From assembly GCF_018343815.1 (NCBI RefSeq), contig NZ_CP060791.1:762113-826112 (forward strand): DNA of 64,000 nt, in the 5' to 3' direction. Positions 25,169 to 32,908 of the stretch are shown here, in pieces. Positions within the stretch are counted from its first letter, which is position 1; each line of letters opens with the position of its first letter. Source of the stretch: Chlamydia crocodili (GTDB lineage: Bacteria; Chlamydiota; Chlamydiia; Chlamydiales; Chlamydiaceae). A program made the translations under genes and the position numbers. Under the pieces are notes generated by a model that did no database searches, was not told where the DNA came from, and saw nothing but the letters and a program-made list of their open reading frames with translations.

Positions 25169-25834
25169 TTAGCTTTCCACGGAGCTCTCCTCTTGAAGAA
25201 GTTCTCCAGGATGACTATAAATTTTTTGAAATTCTTTTAATGTGATAGGACCTTGGCAAAGATGTATTCTATTTGGGAGAATAGGGAAAAGTTTTGCATA
25301 AGCTCTAACTCCTGAAGGACTGGTTAGAATTACTCGATTACATTGATCAAATATTTTTGATTTTAACCGGAGTTCTTGAATCCTGTAGTGAGGATAAGCA
25401 AAAAAATACCTACTTTCTTTTTTTAAAAAATCTTTGATAACAGATCGAGATAGAGCGGAGTGAGGGTAGAGAATACGGGCATCCTCGGGTAACGAGGAAA
25501 TCATAGGGAGGACTCCCTCTCCTGTTTCAATAGTAGCTAGAGAATACGGTGCTTTTGGAAGAAGTCTTACAAGACGATGTGCTGTGATTTTCCCTAAACA
25601 AAGATAATGTTTATTTTCTAAAGTTCTTTTAGATACTTTCCTGCTCATTCTAGAGATAAATAGAGATGTTGAAGAGGGACTGGTAAGTAAAATGTGAGAG
25701 GTTTTCTCTAGGTAGCGAAAAGCAAGGCGTAATTGGGGTAGACTTCTTGCAAACGGAACGATCTTCAGGATAGGAACAAAATGAGCACAATATTTTTTTG
25801 CCGTTTGTTGATTTAATCCTAGATATATGGTCAT
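25169..25834 (-). CDS. hemD: Putative uroporphyrinogen-III synthase
   Basis: 221 residues. HemD is poorly conserved; the fold markers are two repeated strand-turn motifs, HILLTSPSSTSLFI near 47 and RVILTSPSGVRAYAKLF near 167, plus LCLGKITAHRL near 78-88 and ARILYPHSALSRSVI near 118-132. It would cyclise hydroxymethylbilane in heme synthesis. It starts divergently from glyA across a 333-nt gap, in the place of CT433. The family call is good, but activity is not proven by residues. Confidence 0.75.
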   Translation of the reverse strand: MTIYLGLNQQTAKKYCAHFVPILKIVPFARSLPQLRLAFRYLEKTSHILLTSPSSTSLFISRMSRKVSKRTLENKHYLCLGKITAHRLVRLLPKAPYSLATIETGEGVLPMISSLPEDARILYPHSALSRSVIKDFLKKESRYFFAYPHYRIQELRLKSKIFDQCNRVILTSPSGVRAYAKLFPILPNRIHLCQGPITLKEFQKIYSHPGELLQEESSVES

Positions 25835-26167
25835 GAAAGTATCTTATTCTAGAAATGAATCTAAATATGCAGTTTAGATAGCGCAGGATTGTTTCGCATC
25901 TAGAAAACAGTTTTGATCTTCATAATAGTCGTAGTAGAGACTATAGTAATGTACCATCTAAGATGCTCGTTTTTAATGGTGCATGGATTGCATGATGAGC
26001 GGATTGACATTTTTCGATGTGGGAGCTAGGATGTCTTTTTCTAGATCTTAGCTTTTTCTCCAAGGGAAAAATGGCAGTAATTCTTAGGCTTTCTTGGGTT
26101 AAGTGCGGAGAGCTTCGCTTTATATTTAGTTTTTCGTTTGTAGATAGTTATTAATAGAGGTTCGGCA
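25835..26167. other. 333-bp gap between divergent hemD and glyA
   Basis: It contains the glyA promoter and a leader of about 130 nt. No ORF or RNA gene is recognised. Repeats of the TCTAGA type occur (25848, 25898 and 26040 regions), but no strong hairpin. Confidence 0.5.
26004..26032 (+). promoter_or_regulatory. Sigma66 promoter for glyA-clpP-dapF
   Basis: Consensus TTGACA (26004-26009), a 17-nt spacer and TAGGAT (26027-26032) point to glyA. The predicted leader is about 130 nt. Confidence 0.65.
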
Positions 26168-27661
26168 ATGGCATCATTGTTGCATAAATTTTTAGAAAAT
26201 GCTTCGGGGAAGAAAGGTCAGGATCTGGCTTCTACCGCATATTTAGCTGCATTAGACCATCTTTTGCATTCCTTTCCTTCCATTGGGAAGAGCATCATTG
26301 ATGAACTAAAGAGTCAACGTTCTCGTTTAAAGATGATTGCTTCTGAAAATTATGCATCTATTTCGGTTCAGCTCGCTATGGGGAACCTGCTTACGGATAA
26401 ATATTGTGAGGGGAGCCCATTTAAGCGATTTTATTCTTGTTGTGAGAATGTTGATGCTATTGAGTGGGAATGTGTTGAAACAGCTAAAGAACTTTTTGGT
26501 GCAGAAAGTGCTTTTGTACAACCACATTCCGGAGCAGATGCAAATTTGTTAGCAATAATGGCGATTATCACTCAGAAAATCCAAGCTCCTGCTGTTAAAC
26601 GTTTAGGTTATAAAACGATCAATGATCTTACTGATAAGGAGTATGCTGAGTTAAAAGCTGAGATAGGTTCTCATGTATGCCTAGGTCCTTCATTGAACTC
26701 GGGAGGCCATTTAACGCATGGAACCGTACGTCTAAACGTGATGTCGAAATTAATGCGCTGCTTGCCTTATGAAGTTAATAAAAAGACAGAGCTTTTTGAT
26801 TATGCTGAGATTGCACGTTTGGTGCGGATACATAAGCCTACAGTATTAATTGCTGGCTATTCTTCCTATTCTCGTAGGTTAAATTTTTCTACTCTAAAAC
26901 AAATCGCTGATGATTGTGGAGCTGTTTTATGGGTGGATATGGCGCATTTTGCAGGTCTTGTTGCTGGCGGCGTTTTTGTTGAAGAAGAAAATCCTATTCC
27001 TTTTGCTGATATTGTAACCACGACAACTCATAAAACTTTGCGCGGGCCCCGTGGAGGTTTGGTTTTAGCCTCTAAGGAATATGATGGGGTAATTAATAGA
27101 GCTTGTCCGTTAATGATGGGAGGGCCTTTACCTCACGTTATTGCTGCGAAGGCTGTAGCATTAAAAGAAGCCCTTACTGTGGATTTTAAAAAGTATGCTC
27201 ATCAGGTTGTGGACAATGCTAGAACTTTAGCAGAACATTTCCAAAAGCAGGGATTACGTTTACTTACAGGTGGTACAGATAATCATATGTTGATTATTGA
27301 TCTGACTTCTCTAGGTATTTCCGGACGCATAGCTGAGGATATCTTAAGTTCCGTAGGTATTGCAGTAAATCGCAACACTATACCATCGGATGCTGTAGGC
27401 AAATGGGATACTTCAGGAATACGTTTGGGAACACCTGCTTTAACAACTCTTGGTATGAGCAGCGATGAAATGGAAGAAGTTGCGAATATTATTGTGAAAG
27501 TATTGCGAAATATTACTTTGAGACGTAATGCTGATGATAGTTTTAGTAAAAGTGAAGGAGAGCTTCCAGAAAACATTGCTCAAGAAGCAAGAGCACGAGT
27601 CGCAGACTTATTATCGCGGTTCCCGCTTTATCCTGAAATTGATCTGGAAACTTTAGTTTAG
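26168..27661 (+). CDS. glyA: Serine hydroxymethyltransferase
   Basis: 497 residues, longer than the usual 415-430 because of an N-terminal extension (about 40 residues) and an insert near 138-172 (QAPAVKRLGYKTINDLTDKE). PLP lysine in TTTTHKTLRGPRGG near 284-297. SENYAS near 57, HSGADAN near 118 and DMAHFAGLVAGG near 258 are family motifs. It interconverts serine and glycine with tetrahydrofolate. Chlamydial GlyA is reported to racemise alanine also, supplying D-Ala where no Alr exists. It is first in an operon with clpP (19-nt gap) and dapF. Confidence 0.95.
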   Translation: MASLLHKFLENASGKKGQDLASTAYLAALDHLLHSFPSIGKSIIDELKSQRSRLKMIASENYASISVQLAMGNLLTDKYCEGSPFKRFYSCCENVDAIEWECVETAKELFGAESAFVQPHSGADANLLAIMAIITQKIQAPAVKRLGYKTINDLTDKEYAELKAEIGSHVCLGPSLNSGGHLTHGTVRLNVMSKLMRCLPYEVNKKTELFDYAEIARLVRIHKPTVLIAGYSSYSRRLNFSTLKQIADDCGAVLWVDMAHFAGLVAGGVFVEEENPIPFADIVTTTTHKTLRGPRGGLVLASKEYDGVINRACPLMMGGPLPHVIAAKAVALKEALTVDFKKYAHQVVDNARTLAEHFQKQGLRLLTGGTDNHMLIIDLTSLGISGRIAEDILSSVGIAVNRNTIPSDAVGKWDTSGIRLGTPALTTLGMSSDEMEEVANIIVKVLRNITLRRNADDSFSKSEGELPENIAQEARARVADLLSRFPLYPEIDLETLV

Positions 27662-27680
27662 TTAGGAGATATGTTGTTCT

Positions 27681-28259
27681 ATGCCTGATGGGGAAGTAGT
27701 TAATAAGTTACGAGATGTTATAGATAAAAAAATCTTAGATGCCCGTCGGGTATTCTTTTCAGAACCTGTAACAGATAAGAGCGCAGCAGATGCTATTAAA
27801 AAGCTTTGGTATTTAGAACTTACCAATCCTGGTCAGCCTATAGTATTCGTAATTAATAGTCCTGGAGGATCCGTAGATGCAGGGTTTGCAGTTTGGGATC
27901 AGATAAAAATGATGACCTCTCCAGTAACTACTGTAGTTACAGGATTAGCTGCTTCTATGGGGTCGGTATTAAGTTTATGCGCTGCTCCTGGTCGTCGTTT
28001 TGCAACTCCTCATTCGCGTATTATGATTCATCAGCCATCCATAGGAGGTCCAATTACAGGACAAGCTACGGATTTAGATATTCATGCCCGTGAGATCTTA
28101 AAAACGAAAAAACGCATCGTGGATGTGTATTTAGAAGCCACAGGGCAACCTCGAGAAGTCATTGAAAAAGCTATTGATAGGGACATGTGGATGACAGCAG
28201 ATGAAGCCAAGGATTTTGGTTTATTAGATGGCATCCTTTTCTCGTTCAGCGATTTATAA
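27681..28259 (+). CDS. clpP: ATP-dependent Clp protease proteolytic subunit
   Basis: 192 residues. The catalytic Ser is in [17 protein letters not shown] near 92-108, the His in [11 protein letters not shown] near 115-125, and the Asp in [11 protein letters not shown] near 168-178. Chlamydiae have two ClpP paralogues; the place next to glyA and dapF matches CT431 ClpP1. It forms a barrel with ClpP2 or itself and works with ClpX or ClpC in the cytosol. The last 32 nt overlap dapF. Confidence 0.95.
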   Translation: MPDGEVVNKLRDVIDKKILDARRVFFSEPVTDKSAADAIKKLWYLELTNPGQPIVFVINSPGGSVDAGFAVWDQIKMMTSPVTTVVTGLAASMGSVLSLCAAPGRRFATPHSRIMIHQPSIGGPITGQATDLDIHAREILKTKKRIVDVYLEATGQPREVIEKAIDRDMWMTADEAKDFGLLDGILFSFSDL

Positions 28260-29010
28260 GCCTTACTTATACTCTGGGGCAGGAAATCGCTTTATTCTTA
28301 GTGAGACCTGTCCTGAGATTGCGACAATCTCCGTTTTATGTAAGGAGGAACAAGTAGATGGATTTTTACTTATTCTTCCTTCGTCAGTTGCTGATGCTAA
28401 GCTAATTATTTTTAATGATGATGGTTCTCGACCTAAGATGTGTGGGAACGGTCTTCGTTGTGCTATAGCCCATCTTTCTTCAGTATTGAGAAAAGAAGAA
28501 ATTTCTGTAGAAACCGATTCAGGAATCTATTTTGGAAAATTTTATTCTTGGGATCGTGTTGTTGTAGATATGACTCTTCCAGATTGGAAATATCATTGTC
28601 ATAGTCTCTCGTATACTATTTCACAGATTCCTAAAAAAATTTTTAGTATAAACACGGGAGTTCCTCATCTTGTCGTTTTTGTCGATAATGTATCTTGTGT
28701 TCCTATAGATCTTTGGGGAAGTTTTCTACGTTACCATGAGGATTTTTTGCCTCAAGGGACTAATGTAAATTTCGTTGAAGGAATAAATTCTAAAGAGTTT
28801 CGAATACGTACTTATGAACGTGGATTAGAAAGAGAATGTTTGGCTTGTGGAACCGGAGTTACAGCAGCAGCTCTTGTTGCATCTAGGCGCTACAATTTAT
28901 CAAATACTCAAATGCGTATTCGGACATGGAGTGATATTTTAATTAAAATTTTTTTAGATGGCGATCGAGTGTATCTTGAAGGTCCTGTAAATAAAGAAGT
29001 CTTTCATTAG
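28228..29010 (+). CDS. dapF: Diaminopimelate epimerase
   Basis: 260 residues. The two catalytic Cys are in [14 protein letters not shown] near 70-83 and [16 protein letters not shown] near 208-223. [10 protein letters not shown] is also family-typical. It converts LL- to meso-diaminopimelate for peptidoglycan, using the product of DapL (encoded at 50.4 kb in this window). The start ATG lies inside clpP (32-nt overlap), giving GAGNRF near residue 20 at the family position. Chlamydial DapF is reported to be relaxed in substrate and to act also on glutamate. Confidence 0.95.
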   Translation: MASFSRSAIYKPYLYSGAGNRFILSETCPEIATISVLCKEEQVDGFLLILPSSVADAKLIIFNDDGSRPKMCGNGLRCAIAHLSSVLRKEEISVETDSGIYFGKFYSWDRVVVDMTLPDWKYHCHSLSYTISQIPKKIFSINTGVPHLVVFVDNVSCVPIDLWGSFLRYHEDFLPQGTNVNFVEGINSKEFRIRTYERGLERECLACGTGVTAAALVASRRYNLSNTQMRIRTWSDILIKIFLDGDRVYLEGPVNKEVFH

Positions 29011-29123
29011 AGTTTTCAAATTTTTATATTGAATCTGAATAGAAAAGGCTTCAAAAATAGTTGAGAGGAGGAATATCTATCTGTGATTCTATATTGTGAA
29101 TTTATTTCTTAAGGATAGATCTC

Positions 29124-29152
29124 TTGCCCTCTAACTCCAATTCTTCTATAAT
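29124..29152 (+). promoter_or_regulatory. Promoter directly before the UPF0158 gene
   Basis: TTGCCC (29124-29129), a 17-nt spacer and a perfect TATAAT (29147-29152) end 8 nt before the ATG. Transcription should start at or next to the start codon. Confidence 0.6.
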
Positions 29153-29160
29153 CTTGATTT

Positions 29161-30153
29161 ATGACTACGTATCCTGTACCACAAAATCCTCTTTTATTAC
29201 GTGCCCTGCGTCTTATGGATGCCTTCTCTAAGTCTGACGATGAGAGAGATTTTTATTTAGATCGTGTTGAGGGGTTTATCCTCTATATTGATTTAGATAA
29301 AGATCAAGAAGACTTGGATAAGATCTATGAAGAATTAGAGGTAAACGCGGAACGTTATTGTCTAATTCCTAAGTTAACGTTCTATGAAGTTAAGAAAATC
29401 ATGGAGACGTTTATCAATGAAAAAATTTATGATATTGATACGAAAGAAAAGTTTCTTGAAATTTTACAATCTAAAAATGCTCGGGAACAGTTTTTAGAAT
29501 TTATTTACGATCATGAATCTGAATTAGAGAAATGGCAACAATTTTATGTAGAACGTTCTCGTATACGTATTATTGAGTGGTTGCGTAATAATAAGTTTCA
29601 TTTTGTCTTTGAGGAAGATCTAGACTTTACGAAGCATATTTTAGAACAATTTAAAATTCATCTTTTCGATACCAAAGTATCAAAAGAGTTATCACAAGCA
29701 CGTCAGTTGCTCGTGAATAAGGCTAAAGTTTATTATTCTAACGAAGCACTAAATCCTCGTCCTAAACGAGGACGCCCTCCGAAGCAATCAGCAAAAGTAG
29801 AATCTGAGACTACGATATCCAGTGATATTTATACTAAGGTACCCGCAGTTGCTCGACGTTTTCTTTTCCTTCCAGAAATTACTTCAGCATCTTCAATCAC
29901 ATTTTCTGAGAAATTTGATACTGAAGAAGAGTTCCTTGCGCATTTGCGTGGATCAGGCCGTGTTGAAGATCAATTAAACCTTGCTAATCTTTCAGAAAGA
30001 TTCGCTTCGTTGAAAGAGCTGTCTGCAAAATTAGGTTATGATTCACTGTCTACGGGAGATTTCTTTGGAGATGATGACGATAGTGATGATGATGAGAAGC
30101 CTGCGCCTAAGAGTAAGGCTCCTGCTAAACGTGGCCGTAAGAAGTCCTCATAG
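29161..30153 (+). CDS. UPF0158 family protein with AT-hook-like and acidic tail
   Basis: 330 residues. The first 160 match the UPF0158 pattern (FILYIDLDKDQEDLDKIYEEL, EWLRNNKFHF). The middle carries PRPKRGRPPKQ near 200, an AT-hook-like RGRP core. The end has a very acidic run (GDDDDSDDDEKP) followed by APAKRGRKKSS, a second basic hook. This charge layout suggests nucleic acid or histone-like protein contact, but the function is unknown. Corresponds to CT429. It is convergent with menG with only 3 nt between the stops. Confidence 0.85.
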   Translation: MTTYPVPQNPLLLRALRLMDAFSKSDDERDFYLDRVEGFILYIDLDKDQEDLDKIYEELEVNAERYCLIPKLTFYEVKKIMETFINEKIYDIDTKEKFLEILQSKNAREQFLEFIYDHESELEKWQQFYVERSRIRIIEWLRNNKFHFVFEEDLDFTKHILEQFKIHLFDTKVSKELSQARQLLVNKAKVYYSNEALNPRPKRGRPPKQSAKVESETTISSDIYTKVPAVARRFLFLPEITSASSITFSEKFDTEEEFLAHLRGSGRVEDQLNLANLSERFASLKELSAKLGYDSLSTGDFFGDDDDSDDDEKPAPKSKAPAKRGRKKSS

Positions 30154-30156
30154 ACT

Positions 30157-30849
30157 TCAGATCTTTCGTAATATCCAAATAGTCGCTGCCCCAAAGGCAA
30201 GTTTTCTTTTTTTGTTTATTTGGAATTTGGCATTTTTGAAGATTTGCTCTAGGTAATCGTCACTAGGAAGATTCTTAATGCTTTCAGCTAAGTATTGATA
30301 AGCTTGTTTATTTTTAGAACATAATCTTCCTAGCCAGGGAACCAAAGATTTTAAATATAACCGATGTGCTAGATACAGGGGATGATTATTAGAAGGTGAG
30401 GTGAGTTCTAAAATTCCTAGGGATCCGTCTTGTTTTAAAATACGATAGATTTCATGAAGAGCATTTTTAGAATCAGGAAGGTTTCGTAATCCATAGGCCA
30501 TTGCTGCTAACGGCTGTGATTCTTGATTGATAGGCAATTGGATAATATCTCCTTCTATAAAGGTGAAAGGAGCGTTAGGGTAACGTTGTTTTGCTTTCAA
30601 GAGCATATTCGACGAGAAATCTACTAGTGTTGCTTTTGATCCTGGATAATCCCGAATATATCTATAGGCAACTTTCCCCGTACCTGAACAAAGATCTAAA
30701 ATACGTTCTGACTTTCCTAACATTTTTGAAAACTTACGATTCCATAAATGATGCATTCCTAAAGATAGGATAGAATTGATCCTATCATATTTAGGTGCCA
30801 AAGAATCAAACATCTCCTGAAGATTAGGCTTGTTGATAGATGGTTGCAT
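30157..30849 (-). CDS. menG: Demethylmenaquinone methyltransferase (UbiE/MenG)
   Basis: 230 residues. Motifs: FDSLAPKYDRINSILSLGMH near 14-33, the SAM site ILDLCSGTGKVA near 54-65, MAYGLRNLPD near 115, and the terminal FGAATIWILRKI. It performs the last methylation of menaquinone at the membrane. It overlaps the mqnA end by 26 nt and is last in a nested minus-strand run. Corresponds to CT428. Confidence 0.95.
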   Translation of the reverse strand: MQPSINKPNLQEMFDSLAPKYDRINSILSLGMHHLWNRKFSKMLGKSERILDLCSGTGKVAYRYIRDYPGSKATLVDFSSNMLLKAKQRYPNAPFTFIEGDIIQLPINQESQPLAAMAYGLRNLPDSKNALHEIYRILKQDGSLGILELTSPSNNHPLYLAHRLYLKSLVPWLGRLCSKNKQAYQYLAESIKNLPSDDYLEQIFKNAKFQINKKRKLAFGAATIWILRKI

Positions 30850-31606
30850 GATATTCTCGGAATCTTTCTAAGCCTTCATAGTCTTCTTCTCTTAGACGAT
30901 AACGACAGAGAGAGTAATACTCTTTAATAAGAGTTTTTGGCAACTGGGTGCGTTCTATAGCTTTTGCTATAGCTGTTTCTGGGTGAGATTCAAAATAGCT
31001 CAATGAGCTTTCTAATGCTGCTTGTATAACATCCCTTCCCTGAGGATTATTGGACAGGACAACAGCAAAAACAAAAGGTAACTGGGTAAGTTCATACCAC
31101 CCTTGAGCAAGATCATAAGTTGCAAATCCTGCGATGTAAGGATGGTGTAGAGCTTTATCGCCAATTAATAATAAGCCATCATATTCTTCAGCTTTCTCGA
31201 TCACTTCCTCGGAAGAGAGCTGAATAATCTCTGGGAGAGGGGTATTCCATAAATGACGACAAAGAACATTCAGTAACATTACTGAAGAGCGGCTTTCTTT
31301 TGTTGCTGCAATACGGAGTTTTTCTGAGGTAAAAAATGTCGATGCAGCATAGAGATTTACACTAAGAATTTTCTTATAAGCAGCTATGCCAAATCCTGGA
31401 AGCTTTCCTAAGGGATGGGTTAGCAATCCTACTGCAGAGGTAAGAGCAAATTGTAAACTACCGTCAAGGAGTTTCCCAAGTAGATCTGCTGGAGGTGCTG
31501 TATGAAGAAGGATATCCTCATGTTTGGCAAGTTCTAAAGAAAAAGGAAAAGCGTTGATATAGCTTACACAACCTAAAGTTATACGTCTCTCGAGTTTGTC
31601 AGACAT
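30824..31606 (-). CDS. mqnA: Chorismate dehydratase-like protein MqnA (futalosine pathway)
   Basis: 260 residues, MqnA/MqnD family (periplasmic-binding-protein fold without a signal). N-terminal LGCVSYINAFPFSLEL is the MqnA hallmark (G-V-x-Y-x-N-x-x-P). FALTSAVGLL near 52 and LLIGDKALHH near 147 are typical. It converts chorismate to 3-enolpyruvyl-benzoate, the entry step to menaquinone. Its neighbours mqnE and menG support this over MqnD. Both ends overlap neighbours (28 nt and 26 nt). Corresponds to CT427. Confidence 0.85.
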   Translation of the reverse strand: MSDKLERRITLGCVSYINAFPFSLELAKHEDILLHTAPPADLLGKLLDGSLQFALTSAVGLLTHPLGKLPGFGIAAYKKILSVNLYAASTFFTSEKLRIAATKESRSSVMLLNVLCRHLWNTPLPEIIQLSSEEVIEKAEEYDGLLLIGDKALHHPYIAGFATYDLAQGWYELTQLPFVFAVVLSNNPQGRDVIQAALESSLSYFESHPETAIAKAIERTQLPKTLIKEYYSLCRYRLREEDYEGLERFREYHATIYQQA

Positions 31607-32694
31607 GGTATGCGTCCTTGTTTTTTGATGAGGCTTGCCATTCCCTCAATATCCATTTTTATATTTTGATTCGAAGAGGCCATTTGAAAAACCTTTTCTC
31701 CGATATGTGTGGACGAGAAATCGTTGGCTCCACAGGATAACAAATGTAGAGCTTGCTCGATTCCTAGATAATTCCACAAGGCTTTTATATTTCTAAAATT
31801 ATCTAAAAATAATCTTGCTACAGCAATGATAGATGCTGGCATGATATTATGGGAACTACCTAATTTACGTAATCTTTTCCCTAGAGGATTGTTTTCTGTT
31901 GCAAACTTTAACAATACAAAGTTCTTAAATCCTAAAGTATCGTCTTGAAGATTTCGTAATTTATTCATATGTGTGACGATATCTTCAGGACGTTCTCTAT
32001 GGTAACATAGCATAGTACTGTTACTAGGTATGCCGAGATTGTGCGCTTCTTTATGAATTTCTAAGAAATCTTGAGAAGATAAACGTCCTGGAGCTAGTAT
32101 TTGCCGTATTTCATCGACAAGGATATCAAATCCTCCTCCAGGAATAGAATCTAATCCAGCATTCTTTAGGATTTTCAATACTTCTATAACAGGAATATTG
32201 TGCAGATTGGCGAGATAAGCATATTCGATACCTGTTAATGCTTTGATATGGATATGAGGGAAATTTTCCTTAATCTTACTGAATAGCTCAGTATAATAGT
32301 CTAGATTACAATCTGGGAAACATCCAGCAACGATATGTGTTTCTGTAATGGGAACATCTAGGGCGCGGATCTTTTCTATTAACTGATTTGGTGTATAAAA
32401 CCAACCTTTAGGATCCCCTGGTTTTGCATAAAAAGCACAGAAAGTACAATTGAATTCACAGAAATTGGTAGGATATAAATAAAACGTTGAGGAGTAGTAA
32501 ACGACATCTCCGACGTATTTTTGACGTACCATATTTGCAAATGCCCATAAAGCATGCTGATCGTCTTCATCTTCGAGGAGAAGTAAGCGTAAGGCATCTT
32601 CTGTGGAAAGACGTGCTCCTTCTATATAGTTATCGAATAAATGCTTCAACCAAGAGTTTTTAGGTAGAATGCGGGGGATGCGTGTCGTCGTCAT
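31579..32694 (-). CDS. mqnE: Radical SAM aminofutalosine synthase (MqnE type)
   Basis: 371 residues from ATG 32694; a longer frame to 32772 exists but would run deep into the preceding gene. The radical SAM cluster is in FCEFNCTFCAFYAKP near 72-86 (CxxxCxxC). ETHIVAGCFPDCNLDYY, IKALTGIEY, AGLDSIPGGGFDI and NSTMLCYHRERPEDIV match MqnE more closely than MqnC. It joins 3-enolpyruvyl-benzoate to SAM to give aminofutalosine. Together with MqnA it shows the futalosine route rather than MenFDHCEB. MqnC or CofH remain alternatives. Corresponds to CT426. Confidence 0.83.
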   Translation of the reverse strand: MTTTRIPRILPKNSWLKHLFDNYIEGARLSTEDALRLLLLEDEDDQHALWAFANMVRQKYVGDVVYYSSTFYLYPTNFCEFNCTFCAFYAKPGDPKGWFYTPNQLIEKIRALDVPITETHIVAGCFPDCNLDYYTELFSKIKENFPHIHIKALTGIEYAYLANLHNIPVIEVLKILKNAGLDSIPGGGFDILVDEIRQILAPGRLSSQDFLEIHKEAHNLGIPSNSTMLCYHRERPEDIVTHMNKLRNLQDDTLGFKNFVLLKFATENNPLGKRLRKLGSSHNIMPASIIAVARLFLDNFRNIKALWNYLGIEQALHLLSCGANDFSSTHIGEKVFQMASSNQNIKMDIEGMASLIKKQGRIPCLTNSRDV

Positions 32695-32899
32695 AAGGTG
32701 GCGCTTTAGTTGTAGAATCAGATCGAGTTTGTTTATCGCATGCTTTTTTATGGCAACAGTCCGATTTTCCACATCCTTTAGATAGAGGTCTACCTAAGAG
32801 ATAAGAGCCTATGAGTAAAATGACTATGCCTACTCCTAGTAGTGCTGTAGCGCAGCAAATAAGAAGAAAAAGAGTCATCATAAAAAGATCAGCCTTCAA
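32660..32899 (-). CDS. Small Cys-containing membrane protein, NqrM-like candidate
   Basis: 79 residues. One N-terminal membrane segment (LFLLICCATALLGVGIVILL) runs into GSYLLGRPLSKGCGKSDCC, then HKKACDKQ, then a polar tail. The layout TM - G-R-x-P-x-x-K-G-x-C - further Cys resembles NqrM (DUF539), which delivers iron to Na+-NQR; chlamydiae have Na+-NQR and use menaquinone. It starts 9 nt after the DUF3604-like gene and overlaps mqnE by 35 nt, so it is translated within this operon. The identification is an inference from pattern and context. Confidence 0.55.
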   Translation of the reverse strand: MKADLFMMTLFLLICCATALLGVGIVILLIGSYLLGRPLSKGCGKSDCCHKKACDKQTRSDSTTKAPPYDDDTHPPHST

Positions 32900-32908
32900 T
32901 CGGTAGTA

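Noticed and set aside
32695-32772. Longer start for the radical SAM gene at 32772
   Set aside because: It would run 113 nt into the preceding gene and adds a non-family peptide; ATG 32694 fits the family.
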